From positions 1 to 64,000 of the forward strand of contig NZ_JAJOZB010000001.1 in NCBI RefSeq assembly GCF_023701745.1: a DNA stretch of 64,000 bases, read 5' to 3'. The translations under genes were made by a program, and so were the position numbers. Numbering within the stretch: the first letter of the stretch is position 1; every line of letters begins with the position of its first letter. This document shows positions 17,103 to 26,560 of this stretch, piece after piece. Under the pieces are notes generated by a model. The model did not search any database, was not told the origin of the DNA, and saw nothing but the letters and a program-made list of their open reading frames with translations. This DNA comes from Streptomyces sp. RKAG293 (GTDB lineage: Bacteria > Actinomycetota > Actinomycetes > Streptomycetales > Streptomycetaceae).

Positions 17103-18192
17103 GTGGCGGGACTGTCGCTGGTGGAGCGGCTGTGGCTGCTTCCCGATCCGCGTCAGCGCCGAGGGGTGCGTCAGCCGTTCGTGGCCGTGCTGCTGATTGC
17201 CGCCTCCGCCGTCGTCGGGCGGTATGCAGTCGTTCGCGGCCATCGGCCAGTGGGCCGCGAACGCCCCGCAGCACGCCCTGGCCCGGCTGGACGCCCGCGT
17301 CGTTGGGGCACCCAGCGTACGGGCACGCCGAGTGTCGCGACAATCCGCCGGGTCGTCGGCATGGCCTGCCCCGGCGGCCTGGCCGATCTGACCGGCGCGG
17401 ATCCCGCCGGCTCGGAATCACTGGCTATCGACGGCAAGGCCGCCCGCGGCTCCCGGGCACCTCGCCCGCCGCCCACCTCCTGGCCGCGATGACCGGCGAC
17501 GGCCGGACCGTCACCCAACTGCGCGTCCCCGACAAGACGAATGAGATCACCTGCTCCGCGGCGCTGCTGGAGTCCTTCGACCTGACCGGGGTCACTATCA
17601 CAGCGGACGCGCTCCACACCCAGCGCGGCCACGTCCGCTTCCTCGTCGAGGAGAAGAAGGCCCACTACCTGTTCGTGGTCAAGGCCAACCAGCCCGAATT
17701 GCACCGCCGGCTGCGGTCATTGCCATGGAAGGACGTCACCTCGCGCCGTTACGACCGCGAGACCGGCCACGGTCGCCGAGAGACCCGGGCGACCAGGGCA
17801 CTCACCATCACCGACCTCGGCCTGGACTTCCCCCACGCAGCCCAGGCCGTACGCATCCTGCGCCACCGCACCGACCTGACGACCGGCAAGGCCAGCCGCG
17901 AGACCGTTTACGCGGTCGGGGACCTGACCTCACATCAGGCATCGCCGCAACGGCTCGGCCGGCTCGCCCGCTCGCAGTGGACCATCGAGGACCGGTTTCA
18001 CTTCGTTCGCGACACCACCTTCCGCGAGGACGCCCCGAAGATCCGAACCGGCCACGCGAGAACATGGCAAACCTGCGCAACCTGGCGATCATCATCGTCC
18101 GCACAGCCAGGCACCAGAACGTCGCCGCCGGCCTCCGACATGCCTCCTACGAACCGTTCACCCGCCCGCTTGACCTCCTGGGCATCGCCTGA
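17103..18192 (+). pseudogene. ISAs1-family transposase, multiply frameshifted
   Basis: Successive frames give the ISAs1 order. First LVERLWLLPDPRQRRGVR, then SFAAIGQWAANAPQHALARL in another frame, then IDGKAARGSRAP back in the first. HLLAAMTGDGRTVTQLRVPD, ITADALHTQRGHVRFLVE and SQWTIEDRFHFVRDTTF follow in a third frame, with the final NLAIIIVRTARHQNVAAGL in a fourth. The DDE residues of the family are partly recognisable (ITADALHTQ). At least four shifts make it non-functional. A shorter relic of the same family is near 29.5 kb. Confidence 0.85.
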
Positions 18193-18353
18193 CCAACCCA
18201 CTCATAAGATCATCAGACTTTGCAATCCCCTGCCGGCTGGGCCGGAACCCGAGCCGGTCGCTGCCACAACCGCGGCGCTACCACGTGCATCTCCGCCAAA
18301 GACCAGGGACCTGTCGCACCCTCTTCCTCGGTCACAGCCAGGCCCTGCGGGTT

Positions 18354-18944
18354 TCATGCTCCGATGCCGAGGGAGCTCACGTATGCGTAGGCCGCATATT
18401 GGGAGTCGAGGTCGGTGATGACGTCGTCCCAGATTTCGTCCAGGGCGTTTTCGTCGTCTCGGCCCCAGGCGGTGATGAGGTCGTCCCAGATGTAGCGGGC
18501 TTGTACGGAGCGTTCGCTGAGGGTGGGTCGGCGGTATTTCTCGTCCACTCGTGACTGGTCTACCGGGTAGATTTCGATGCGCCGGCCTTGTCCCCCGTTG
18601 TTCAGCAGGCGTTTGAGTGCCCCGGAGCGTACGAGGTTCGCTTTGCGGTGGTCCTGGTAGGCGCGGTCCACGGCTTGAAGTTTGGCTCGGCTGGGATGGG
18701 CGCCCCGGCCCCAGGAGCGCAGCAGGCGGGCGCTGATGCCGTTCTTGCGGAGGGCTTCGAGGCCGGGTCCGTTGCTGAGGTAGCGCAGGCGGGCGGTGAG
18801 GCCGCGGTGGGTGGTGACGGGTGAGGCGATGCCGCCTTGGTGGGCGATGCGGTCGAGTTCGGCGGCGAGGGCACGCGCGCCGCTGATGCCTTGGGCGCCG
18901 TGTTTTTGCCATTCGCCCCAGAGGTCGGTTGCTCCGCCGGTCAC
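18354..18944 (-). CDS. HTH protein of plasmid/telomere-type gene pair
   Basis: 196 residues. The middle has an Xre-like HTH that ends with a W.RG..PSRAKLQAVDRAY pattern (ISARLLRSWGRGAHPSRAKL). The C-terminal part is acidic (DLITAWGRDDENALDEIWDD) and ends in YVSSLGIGA. It starts four bases after the stop of the preceding gene, so the two form an operon. Size, gene order and the HTH recall the tap-tpg pair of linear Streptomyces replicons, but I see no clear sequence match to Tpg, so I call it only a DNA-binding protein. The gene itself is intact. Confidence 0.6.
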   Translation of the reverse strand: MTGGATDLWGEWQKHGAQGISGARALAAELDRIAHQGGIASPVTTHRGLTARLRYLSNGPGLEALRKNGISARLLRSWGRGAHPSRAKLQAVDRAYQDHRKANLVRSGALKRLLNNGGQGRRIEIYPVDQSRVDEKYRRPTLSERSVQARYIWDDLITAWGRDDENALDEIWDDVITDLDSQYAAYAYVSSLGIGA

Positions 18945-18947
18945 GGC

Positions 18948-19448
18948 CTATTCTCCCAGGGTGTAGCAGGATTTGGCTTTGACCTGGGTGAGGTCGCGGC
19001 CTTCGGGGAAGACTTGCTGCCAGTCGCCGGCTACGTGGAGTTCATCGGTTCCTGACATTTCCACTACGGTGAGTCCTGCGGTGTGTTCTTTATGTGCTTT
19101 CAGCCAGAGGTTCGCGAATGCTTGTGAGCGGATGATGTGCATCCAGTCGGGGCGCCTGATTTCCCGGTTCGCGGTGCTCTCGCCAGAGGTCCACGACTCG
19201 TGAAGGGTCGGTGGGTCGCAGAGTCCGAGTTTCGTACAGCGCAGGAGGAGTCGGAGGGTGGGTTCGGTGACCCACAGATTCCCGGGTTCGTTGCGGGCGC
19301 CCAGGGGTGAGGGCAGGTCAGGCATCTGCCAGGTGGGTGGGGTGATGAGGTGGACGCCGGAGCGTTTCGGGTTATGCGGTGCGCCCTGGGAGTGGACGAG
19401 TTTTCCGATGGGGAGCCAGGTCTTGAGCGCGGCGAGGTAGGCGGACCG
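18948..19448 (-). pseudogene. C-terminal part of partner gene, 5' end replaced by IS110
   Basis: About 166 codons of well-formed protein (LAALKTWLPIGKLVHSQ ... LITPPTWQMPD ... LGARNEPGNLWVTEPTLRLL ... LHESWTSGESTANREIRRPD ... HVAGDWQQVFPEGRDLTQVK). At its 5' side it passes straight into an IS110 transposase fragment in a different frame. The missing N-terminus means it is probably inactive. Family unknown to me; it forms an operon with the following HTH gene. Confidence 0.6.
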
Positions 19449-20010
19449 GGGAAAGAGGGTGGGCCTCCAGCAGGGCGTTGATCTGGGCTTCCAGGGCCCG
19501 GCGCTGTTCTGGACGGCGGCGAGTGAGCGGGCCAGGGAGGGCACGACGATGTTGAGGGTCCCGGTCCCCGGGACCACGACGGTCTGCTCGTCCAACGCGT
19601 CGAAGAGGTTGTCGATCAGCCGCTGGGCCATGCACGGGGCCTCGGGCCGGATGAGCTCGACGAGGTGGCGGCGGCCGGCTTTGCGCAGGACGGCCGGGGA
19701 GCCGTAGCGCTCCAGCAGCCAGGTGACGGCCTGGTGGTCGAGTCGGGGTCCCAGGACGCGCTCCAGCGACGGGTGGAACTGGGTGAGCAGGCCGCGTATC
19801 CGGTTGGAGGTGCGGGTGGCCTCGGCGGCGATGACCTGGTCGAAGCCCACCAGGACGGTCAGTTCGGCCGCGATCTCGTCGGTAAGCTCCAGCGAGCGCA
19901 GGGGGTGCGGCAGGGTACGGGCCGCGTCCGCGATCACCGCCGCGTCGCGCGCGTCTGTCTTCGCCTCGCCCGGATACAGGTCGGCGATCCGGCGCATCGA
20001 CAGGCCGAAA
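19449..20010 (-). pseudogene. IS110-family transposase fragment
   Basis: Reads MRRIADLYPGEAKTDARDA, SNRIRGLLTQFHPSLERVLG, AGRRHLVELIRPEAP and LDEQTVVVPGTG, the central part of an IS110 DEDD transposase. Both ends are missing. The final LEAQINALLEAHPLSPV is in a shifted frame, directly before the joined host gene. The 5' part beyond 20010 is not recognisable as IS110. Confidence 0.8.
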
Positions 20011-20304
20011 CCGCCGGGATCTTCACTCCCCGACCAGATGGCGCAGCTGGGCTGGGACGGCCCCCCGCACGCCCTGCGGCTGCAGGAGGGCAGGGGACCC
20101 GTCGAACTACCCGAACGGAGATGTTCGAAGTCGCAGCGGCCGGTGCGAAAGTCTGCTCCCCGGTTCCCGAGTGTCCCCCGGCCTGCGGGGAGGGGATCGA
20201 CGATGGAACTTCCTGGAACGCATGTCAATTGCGCGCTCGGCCCCCGTCGGTCCACCTGCGCTGCTTCGTCCCTAAGAATATTGCTGACCGTAAGGATGAC
20301 GACC

Positions 20305-20586
20305 ATGCCTTCAATACCGATTCCCCCGCCCGTTGAGTCCGCGTCCATGGCCCACGGCCACATGGCCGGGTTGATTCCGGCCTACGGGAACAGCTGGCTG
20401 GCATCGGTGGTCGGTTCAGCCGCGCTCGACGGGCTGCTGCTGGCGGTTGCGAGCCTCGTGCTGCTAGCGGCCGACCGCAAGTGGATCGCGCCAGTCCGCC
20501 AATTCCGCCGTCGCTGCGGGAACCGCGCGAACCGGTTGCTTCCCGTGACCACGACGCGCCAGATGGTCGATCAAGCAGGGCTGTGA
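20305..20586 (+). CDS. Small membrane protein (93 aa)
   Basis: ATG with AAGGA eight bases upstream. An alternative ATG lies nine bases earlier. One strong hydrophobic helix (ASVVGSAALDGLLLAVASLV LL region, residues 32-54) is followed by a basic tail (APVRQFRRRCGNRANRLL), giving an expected N-out/C-in single-pass protein. It faces the M50 protease gene tail to tail. Function unknown. Confidence 0.55.
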   Translation: MPSIPIPPPVESASMAHGHMAGLIPAYGNSWLASVVGSAALDGLLLAVASLVLLAADRKWIAPVRQFRRRCGNRANRLLPVTTTRQMVDQAGL

Positions 20587-20757
20587 CGCCACGTCTGCAT
20601 TCGGACCCGCCCTGGCCCGGGTGGGTCGTCCATGCCCGCCGGAGACTCAACAGGTTGCTTGGCGAGCGGGTATGGAAGCAGCGCTGCGCAACCGTGCCGA
20701 AGACGGTGACTGTGGCGCCTTCTACGTCCTTGTTCGACGCCGGGACCGGACGGCGTG

Positions 20758-21993
20758 TCAGGGTGTCACGGGGTTGACGATGTCGGCGATGGCCGTCAGC
20801 AGGGTGAAGGCAAAGAAGAGGACCACCGTCCCGGAGACCAGGAGCGTCGACACCGCCACGACCGGGTCGCGGCCCGTCTCGTACGAGCGAAAGAAGGGGA
20901 GTGCGCGAAACCAGGCGAGCGCGATGCGACCGCCGTCCGTCAGCGGTAGCGGCAGGAGGTTGAGAAATCCCGCGAAGATGTTCAACGCGGCGAGGGAACC
21001 GAACATCTTCCCGTACTGGCCGGAGGAGAAGTCCTGGCCGTTCGCGCGTGCCACGCCGACGATGCTGACGGGGCTCTGTGTATCTCGGTGGCGACTGGTG
21101 AAGAACGTCATGGGGTTCCAGGAGTGGGCAGTCGGGTCGAGGGACGTGGCCGCTCGATCCATGATCTCTCCGAACCACGAAGCCGCGACAGGAACCGCGG
21201 TCACCGCTGTGAACCGCAGCCTTCTGGGAAGCGCGGGGTCGTAGGACAGTCCGATGCCGACCGTGACAACGGTGTTCGGGCCGTCCGCTCCACCGGGCGG
21301 ACGTTTGCGGCCGGCAACCGGGGTCACGGAGGTCTGGTGGCTCACACCGTCCCGCACGTAGGCGACGGTGACCGCGCGGCCGATGCTGAGCGCGGGAACG
21401 ACGCGCACCAGATCGCCGTACGTGGTAATCCGGTGATGGCCCACCGAAGTGATCCGGTCGCCTTCGCGCAGTCCGGCCGACCATGCCGGACCGGCCGGGG
21501 CCGGGACCGTGGGCGAGGCAGCCGCCGAATTGCCGAGTCGCGGCAGGACGCTCACGAACGGCGGCTGCGTGAGCGCGCGGTGGTCGTCGACGTACGGGCC
21601 CGGATTGTCGGAGTTCGCCACCGAAGCGGTCGCAGCGACCGTCCAGAACAGGATGAACCCGAGAAGGAAGTGCGTGGTTGATCCGGCGGCCAGAACCGTT
21701 GTCCGTTTCCAGACGGCCGTCCGCAGGACGTATTCCCCGGTCCGCCGGCGTGCCTCCCCGTGTTCCAGTCCGGGAATATCGGCGAAGCCGCCGAGAGGAA
21801 CGGCCTTCACGCCGTATTCAGTGGTCGCAGAGCGGGTCGACCAGAGCGTCGGGCCGAAGCCGAAGAACAGTCTGTCGACCTTCATTCCGAAGAGCTTCGC
21901 CGTACCGGCGTGAGCGGCTTCGTGGAGGGCGATCGACGCCACGACGACCGTCCCGCCGAGGAGTACGCCCACCGCACCCGCCATCACGATCAC
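20758..21993 (-). CDS. M50 site-2 metalloprotease with PDZ domain
   Basis: About 411 residues from a GTG that has AAGGG eight bases upstream; an ATG nine bases further in is also possible. An N-terminal membrane helix carries ALHEAAHAG, the HExxH zinc motif (H24-E25-H28). A PDZ-like segment follows (AGLREGDRITSVGHHRITTYGDL). The C-terminal membrane part has NLLPLPLTDGGRI, matching the NxxPxxxxDG third ligand, then two more helices. RseP/Eep-type proteases cut membrane-embedded segments such as anti-sigma factors or pheromone signal peptides. Upstream on the same strand is a tiny secreted-type peptide gene, a plausible substrate. Confidence 0.9.
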   Translation of the reverse strand: MIVMAGAVGVLLGGTVVVASIALHEAAHAGTAKLFGMKVDRLFFGFGPTLWSTRSATTEYGVKAVPLGGFADIPGLEHGEARRRTGEYVLRTAVWKRTTVLAAGSTTHFLLGFILFWTVAATASVANSDNPGPYVDDHRALTQPPFVSVLPRLGNSAAASPTVPAPAGPAWSAGLREGDRITSVGHHRITTYGDLVRVVPALSIGRAVTVAYVRDGVSHQTSVTPVAGRKRPPGGADGPNTVVTVGIGLSYDPALPRRLRFTAVTAVPVAASWFGEIMDRAATSLDPTAHSWNPMTFFTSRHRDTQSPVSIVGVARANGQDFSSGQYGKMFGSLAALNIFAGFLNLLPLPLTDGGRIALAWFRALPFFRSYETGRDPVVAVSTLLVSGTVVLFFAFTLLTAIADIVNPVTP

Positions 21994-22059
21994 GACGTCG
22001 GCCCTTCGGCCTCCGATGTGGTCGCACGCGGGAGACACTCCTGCCCGCCCCGCAGTGCC

Positions 22060-22085
22060 TGGTGCTGCCCGCTCGGGCAGCACCA
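22060..22085 (-). terminator. Perfect 12-bp hairpin between peptide and protease genes
   Basis: TGGTGCTGCCCG and its exact complement around two bases (or 11-bp arms with a 4-base loop). It lies between the peptide stop and the protease start, so it can act as an attenuator giving more peptide than protease. No T-run follows, as is usual in high-GC actinobacteria. Confidence 0.65.
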
Positions 22086-22111
22086 GGCCGCAGCGTGCGC
22101 ACTTGCGCTAT

Positions 22112-22240
22112 TCACAGAGTTCCCGGCGCGGCGATACCGGGCGTGACCGGCTGCTTGACGGGCGGCTCGCCGAGGGCCATGCCGAACGGCATGACCGCGA
22201 AAATAGCGAACACCAAGGATCTGGACACGAGTCTGCGCAT
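22112..22240 (-). CDS. 42-residue secreted-type peptide
   Basis: ATG start, 42 codons, TGA. The N-terminus MRRLVSRSLVF is basic, followed by a hydrophobic stretch (VFAIFAVMPFGMALG) and a Pro-rich tail ending GIAAPGTL. This is a small preprotein: either a secreted peptide of about 20 residues after cleavage near LGEPP, or a membrane microprotein. A GTGAGA purine-rich stretch precedes the ATG. A TGAGYA-N5-TRCTCA-type box lies 73 bp upstream, and the M50 protease gene follows downstream. No known family. Confidence 0.5.
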   Translation of the reverse strand: MRRLVSRSLVFAIFAVMPFGMALGEPPVKQPVTPGIAAPGTL

Positions 22241-22312
22241 TCTCACTGATTTCACCGGTCGGCAGGAGGGATGATTCCGTTCCTACACTGCTCTGACCAT
22301 CAGGAATCTGAC

Positions 22313-22329
22313 AGAGCATCTGTTACTCA
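22313..22329. promoter_or_regulatory. 17-bp box AGAGCA-N5-TACTCA
   Basis: One copy of the recurrent interrupted palindrome, 73 bp upstream of the small peptide gene. One mismatch in the left arm. Confidence 0.5.
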
Positions 22330-22510
22330 TGTCCATCTCAGACAAACAGCGCGGCGAGGCGGTGGCGCATCACGTTCCGTGTGCGCAGGCCGATCAGGTC
22401 AAAGTCCGCGCCCGCGTCGAGCACGCCTTCGTCCGCATGACTAGCCGCCGCATGCATGCGGACCACCGGCACGGCAGCGGGCCCCGGCGTTCCTGGCCGC
22501 GTGTCGCGGA

Positions 22511-23100
22511 CTACAGCTTGGCGATCGACGCGAGGTCGAGGCTCCCGAGGAACGCCTCGATGTCGGAACCGTTGATCGAGGTGCCGTCGACGGCGCCGGG
22601 CCTGACCTCGACGGTGAGGTGCCCCACGGGGAGCGCGCGGAACGGATTCTGCGGATCAGTGGGCTTGAGGAGTGGGTAGCCCTTCAGCATGCCGGTCGGC
22701 TTGTCGAAGCAGGACTCGAAAATGCCCTGCTGAGCAGTCGGCTTGTCCGCATACGACTTGACATCCGGCCTGCGGCAGTCGATGAACTCGACCGACACGT
22801 ACTGATGCTCGCCGAGGACGTAGTTGGCGAGGCGGTCACCGTTCCCGTCACCACCCGTGTCCGTATCCGACCACATGCCGTTCTTCGGCGGCTTCGGGGC
22901 CTTCGGCAGCATGATGGTCGACAGCGCATTCGCGGACACGATGCCGCCGCTGTCCGCGGTAGCGGTCGGCGCTGGCGAGGAACTGCTCGCCACCAGATGG
23001 CTGGCCTTGGATTCCGGCTCGGCTGGGGACTTCGAGCACCCGGTCGTCGTAGCGAGGTGACCGCGGCGACCGCGGCGAGGATGACGCCCGCCCGGCCGCG
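22511..23100 (-). pseudogene. Secreted lipoprotein, signal peptide frameshifted
   Basis: The mature part is intact: a TTTGCSKSPAEPESK lipobox-like start (Cys acylation site), a Ser/Pro/Ala linker, then a folded domain of about 130 residues with two Cys (VEFIDCRRPDVKS, GIFESCFDKPTG) and a LTVEVRPGAVDG end. Upstream, the hydrophobic VILAAVAAVTSL that should be its signal peptide is in another frame. Before that the DNA becomes the repeat-protein relic, so the original start is gone. Function unknown. Confidence 0.6.
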
Positions 23101-23770
23101 TGCGAACCCGAAGCGTTCACCACACCGCCGGTGGCGCTGGCTGCGATGTGTCCGCCGCCGGTGGGGCCGCCTTCCCAGATGACGTTGCCCGGACCGACGA
23201 ACGCGACTTCGTAGGTCTGGTTGGCGGTGGGGGCGATGGAAGGACTGATGCCCGATGCGATGAACGAGCCGGTGTCGGAGCCGCTGTGGGCGTCACCCTG
23301 GAAGAGGTGGTTGCTGGGGCCGTTGAAGGCGACCTGGACGTTGCCCCTGGTGAGTGTGGCGATGGCTAGGCTGGCGTTCGGCTGGATGAAGGAGCCGGTG
23401 TCGCGGGGGTTCAGTTCCTGGCCCATCAGCCACAGGTGTTGCGAGTTGGCCTCGCGGAAGGCGACCTCCCGGCGCCCGGCCGCCAGCAGGCCGGTGATGC
23501 TCGGGCTGGTGCCGGGCGACACCTGCCGGTGGGAGTCGGCGATGGTTCCGTTGGACAGACAGATCATCAGATTGCCGGTCTGCCCGTCCGTATAGGCGAA
23601 GGTCGGGGTGGTCTACGGCATGGGATCGAACGCGAAGGCGGCCTGCGGAGAGACAACCCGCCGACGGCCGCCGCCGAGCCGAGGGCTGCGACCAGGGGTG
23701 CCCGGAACCGGGATCGACAGGCCTTGGAGTCCTGAGCGGACGGCTTACCGGAACGGGATGTGAGTTTCAT
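23101..23770 (-). pseudogene. Decayed GTSPSI-repeat exported protein
   Basis: Paralogue of the gene at 37.5-38.7 kb. The start MKLTSRSGK...RFRAPLVAALGSAAAVGG matches its signal peptide. Then comes a frameshift, an in-frame TAG after AFAFDPMP, and four repeats in good order (SPGTSPSITGLLAAGRREVAF ... SQHLWLMGQ ... GPSNHLFQGD ... GPGNVIWEGG). It breaks off after ATGGVVNAS, where the paralogue continues, and joins lipoprotein DNA. The upstream DNA is also shared with the paralogue (CTTGGAACGGT..GGGGAAGA), so the promoter was duplicated too. Confidence 0.8.
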
Positions 23771-23999
23771 CGGCCGAAAAGTACTTGTCTTGTGGATAGG
23801 CACCTTGAGCTGCTGAGGGAGCTTCAGGTCGGCACAGGCGTGTGGGGTCGACGCGGATGTGCCGAAGGCGGTCTCCGGCGCTGAATGCGCTTGGAACGGT
23901 TTCGGGGAAGAGTACGGGCAAGTTTGAGGAAAAATACACTGGTTCAGTGGTGGATTTCTAGGCATCCGAAGGGGAAGCGTTCGCGGCGTTGCGAATGAA

Positions 24000-24016
24000 T
24001 GAGTATGGAATGCTCA
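24000..24016. promoter_or_regulatory. 17-bp box TGAGTA-N5-TGCTCA
   Basis: Consensus copy of the recurrent palindrome between the divergent repeat-protein relic (minus) and the 658-residue repeat protein (plus). Confidence 0.6.
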
Positions 24017-24292
24017 GGAGAAATATTGGCCGAGCTGGCATCGCGTTCCCGGCAGGCGCTTGAGGGCCCGTTAGTCACTGCTGCCGGTCTGTGAGTTGTG
24101 AAGTATGGTGAGCCGCATCCTTGGCGGCTCTGATCCGCCTGGGAAGTAGATGATGGCTGAGATGAGTGGAATGCGATTCTCCTGCGTATCTCGACTTGGA
24201 CAAGCAAGGAATTTGACCGGGGGCGTATCCGGGGAGACCCCGGTCCGGGCTTGCAGGACGTCCGTTTCTTCTCTTGATGTGAGGGATGTGCT

Positions 24293-26269
24293 TTGAAGTC
24301 CTTTCAGTCTGCCGGACAGGTCCCGTCGGCTGTGGTACCACCGGGATTGCCGGTGGCGGGCAGGTGGTTCGCTGTCGCAGTCCTGGCGGTCGGGGCGTTT
24401 GCCTCGTCCGTCATACCGGCCACACATGCGGCAGCTTCCGTTCTTCCAGCGCCAGAGATGATCTCGCTTGTGGCGAGCACTCAGTTCTCGTCGAAGGTTT
24501 TGGTGACCGACACCTTGACTCTTCAAGCTGGCGAGTCACGTCGGTTGTTCGGTCAGGTCAATGCGGTCAGCAGTCAGCCGGCAGGGGTGGCGTTCGACGC
24601 CGGCATCGTCTGTGTCGACGCGAGTGGCAGACAGGTGGGTCCCTCGGCGTTCGCGGCCAAGAACCATACCGACACGGGCGCTCTGGCGCTCAACCCCTCC
24701 CTGCTGTTCACGCCACCGGTTGCCGGTACGTACAGGTGCAACCTGGTGGCGGACGGCGAAGGGAGCCAGTTGACCGCGTTGGCGGGCTCAACCTGGTTGA
24801 AGGCGGACTCTGCCAATGACGCGGGTGCCCAGTGGGTGCAGAATCCGTCTTGCGATTCTCCCGGGAAGGATCCGAACTGCACCTACATTGGTGGCCCGTC
24901 GCCGAAGGAGTCGCTGCTTCTCGGCAATGACGGTACCCCACCGCAGTCGTGGTCGGCGGCGACTTACGCCACCTCGATCGATGTGGCCGGGAACGCCGCA
25001 CTGACCACGTGCTTCCAAGGCACACTGTCCTGTCTTTCCAGGGACTACGGCAACTCTGACAGCTCGACAGTCGTCACACATCTCGAAGCCGTCCAACTGA
25101 ACGCGGCGGGAGGGACGTGCCGGGTGACGCAGACCAGGGATCTGACAACCGTGATTCCCAAGGCCGTCCATCACTTCAACATCCCGTACTCGCTGCCGAA
25201 CGTGCCGGTCGTATCCACGTGCGGGTCGCGGCACTTCTTGCTGCACATCGATGTGAAACTGACCGGCGGCAACCCGGTCAAGGTCGACGGGACGCGGCCG
25301 GACCCGGAAGCCGAAACCTACGCCTTCGCCGTCAACTCGGGCACAGCGCTCGAAACAGCCACCCCCATCACCTTCGAGGCGGCGGACAACCACCTTTCGA
25401 CCCTGTCGGTCGACGGCTTCCCCTTCGAGACGCTCTCAACGATGCTGTCCGGGACGCGGCCGTCGATCGCGAGGTTGTCGACCGGTGGCTTCAAGATCGC
25501 GTTTGTGGACACCAGTGGTCAGTTGTGGGTGCAGGACGCCGGTATCCCCGGTGGTACGGGTACACCCACTGGGCACAAGTTGTGGCCTGGTACCAGTCCG
25601 TCGATCGCGGCGGACAGTGCTGGCGGGTGGATGGTCACCTTCCAGGACGACACCAGCCGGCTGTGGACGCTTGACTCGGCGGGCCACGCCATTAAGACCA
25701 ACTCCGCGATGAACACCGGCACCGACCCGTCCATCGCGCACCTGTCGACGGGCGGCTACGAGATCGCGTTCGTCGGCTCGGACGGCAAGCTGTACTCGCA
25801 GGACGCCGGGATCCCCGGTGGTACCTCGCACCCCATCGGCCACATCCCCGCCTCCAGCCCGGCCATCGCCGCCGACGCCAACGGCGGTTGGAAGATCGCC
25901 TTCGAGGGCAACACCACCAACCACCTCATCACCTACGACTCCCACGGCGTCACCAACGACACCACCGCCATCATGTGGCCGTCCACCAGCCCAGCCATCA
26001 CCGCACTGCCCACCGGCGGCTACGAAACCGCCATCAACGCCTGGGACGGCAACCTCGCCGAGGTCGGCGACGGCGGCAACCGCAACGCCGCCGGCGGCGT
26101 CCAGGTCGCCCACGGCACCAGCCCCGCCATCACGTCCCTGACCAACAACGGCTTCGAGTTCGCCTTCCACGGCACCAACAACCACCTGTGGACCGTCGAC
26201 CCCAGCAACGTCCCGCACGACAGCGGGACCGGCATGAATGCAGGAGCCAGCCCGTCCGGCACCTTGTGA
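24293..26269 (+). CDS. Exported protein with C-terminal GTSPSI repeats
   Basis: 658 residues from a TTG with GAGGG seven bases upstream. A signal peptide (hydrophobic FAVAVLAVGAFASSV, Ala-x-Ala near residue 45) is followed by a unique N-terminal domain (about 50-385) with several Cys that could pair (CNLVADG, PSCDSPGKDPNCTY, TTCFQGTLSC). From about residue 386 there are six repeats of about 45 residues with the pattern G(T/S)xPSIxxLxxGGYxxAFxxxxxxLW. Such repeats probably build a beta-propeller-like, sugar- or surface-binding domain. Codon use is strongly GC3-biased in the last third. Enzymatic activity of the N-domain is not recognisable. Confidence 0.8.
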   Translation: MKSFQSAGQVPSAVVPPGLPVAGRWFAVAVLAVGAFASSVIPATHAAASVLPAPEMISLVASTQFSSKVLVTDTLTLQAGESRRLFGQVNAVSSQPAGVAFDAGIVCVDASGRQVGPSAFAAKNHTDTGALALNPSLLFTPPVAGTYRCNLVADGEGSQLTALAGSTWLKADSANDAGAQWVQNPSCDSPGKDPNCTYIGGPSPKESLLLGNDGTPPQSWSAATYATSIDVAGNAALTTCFQGTLSCLSRDYGNSDSSTVVTHLEAVQLNAAGGTCRVTQTRDLTTVIPKAVHHFNIPYSLPNVPVVSTCGSRHFLLHIDVKLTGGNPVKVDGTRPDPEAETYAFAVNSGTALETATPITFEAADNHLSTLSVDGFPFETLSTMLSGTRPSIARLSTGGFKIAFVDTSGQLWVQDAGIPGGTGTPTGHKLWPGTSPSIAADSAGGWMVTFQDDTSRLWTLDSAGHAIKTNSAMNTGTDPSIAHLSTGGYEIAFVGSDGKLYSQDAGIPGGTSHPIGHIPASSPAIAADANGGWKIAFEGNTTNHLITYDSHGVTNDTTAIMWPSTSPAITALPTGGYETAINAWDGNLAEVGDGGNRNAAGGVQVAHGTSPAITSLTNNGFEFAFHGTNNHLWTVDPSNVPHDSGTGMNAGASPSGTL

Positions 26270-26275
26270 CCGTGC

Positions 26276-26308
26276 GCTCCCGTCGCCGGCACGTCCGGCG
26301 ACGGGAGC
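26276..26308 (+). terminator. Terminator hairpin after repeat protein
   Basis: GCTCCCGTCGCCGG and its exact complement (14 bp) around a five-base loop, beginning seven bases after the stop codon. Confidence 0.8.
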
Positions 26309-26424
26309 CACCGGGTCACTTCCCCGTCCTGTGACGGATGCCGTTCAGTCCGCACCTCGGTCCCAGCACGGGCGTAACACCGGGCATGCCCGGTCGTTGA
26401 ACGGTCCGTCAGCGAAGTGCACAG

Positions 26425-26460
26425 CGGGACCCCGGGAGCGTCATGGCCCCCGGGGTCCCG
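26425..26460. terminator. Second GC-rich hairpin
   Basis: CGGGACCCCGGG / CCCGGGGTCCCG, 12-bp arms and a 12-base loop. Possibly a backup terminator downstream of the same gene. Confidence 0.5.
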
Positions 26461-26560
26461 TGCGGGTCCACCCTTCGTTGACCTTGGGGTATGGCTCTGG
26501 CCGGTTCCGTCCTTCACAGTTGAGGGGTAACGGCAAGCCCCCCGGGAGATCCCCGACGAG

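Noticed and set aside
24293..26269. Protein-level repeats taken for a CRISPR array or DNA satellite
   Set aside because: Repeat units differ at the DNA level, are about 135 bp, stay in frame and encode a conserved protein motif.
25436..26311. 291-codon minus-strand frame opposite the 24.3 kb repeat protein
   Set aside because: Val/Gly/Asp-rich antisense shadow of the repeats. The plus strand has signal peptide, repeats and terminator.
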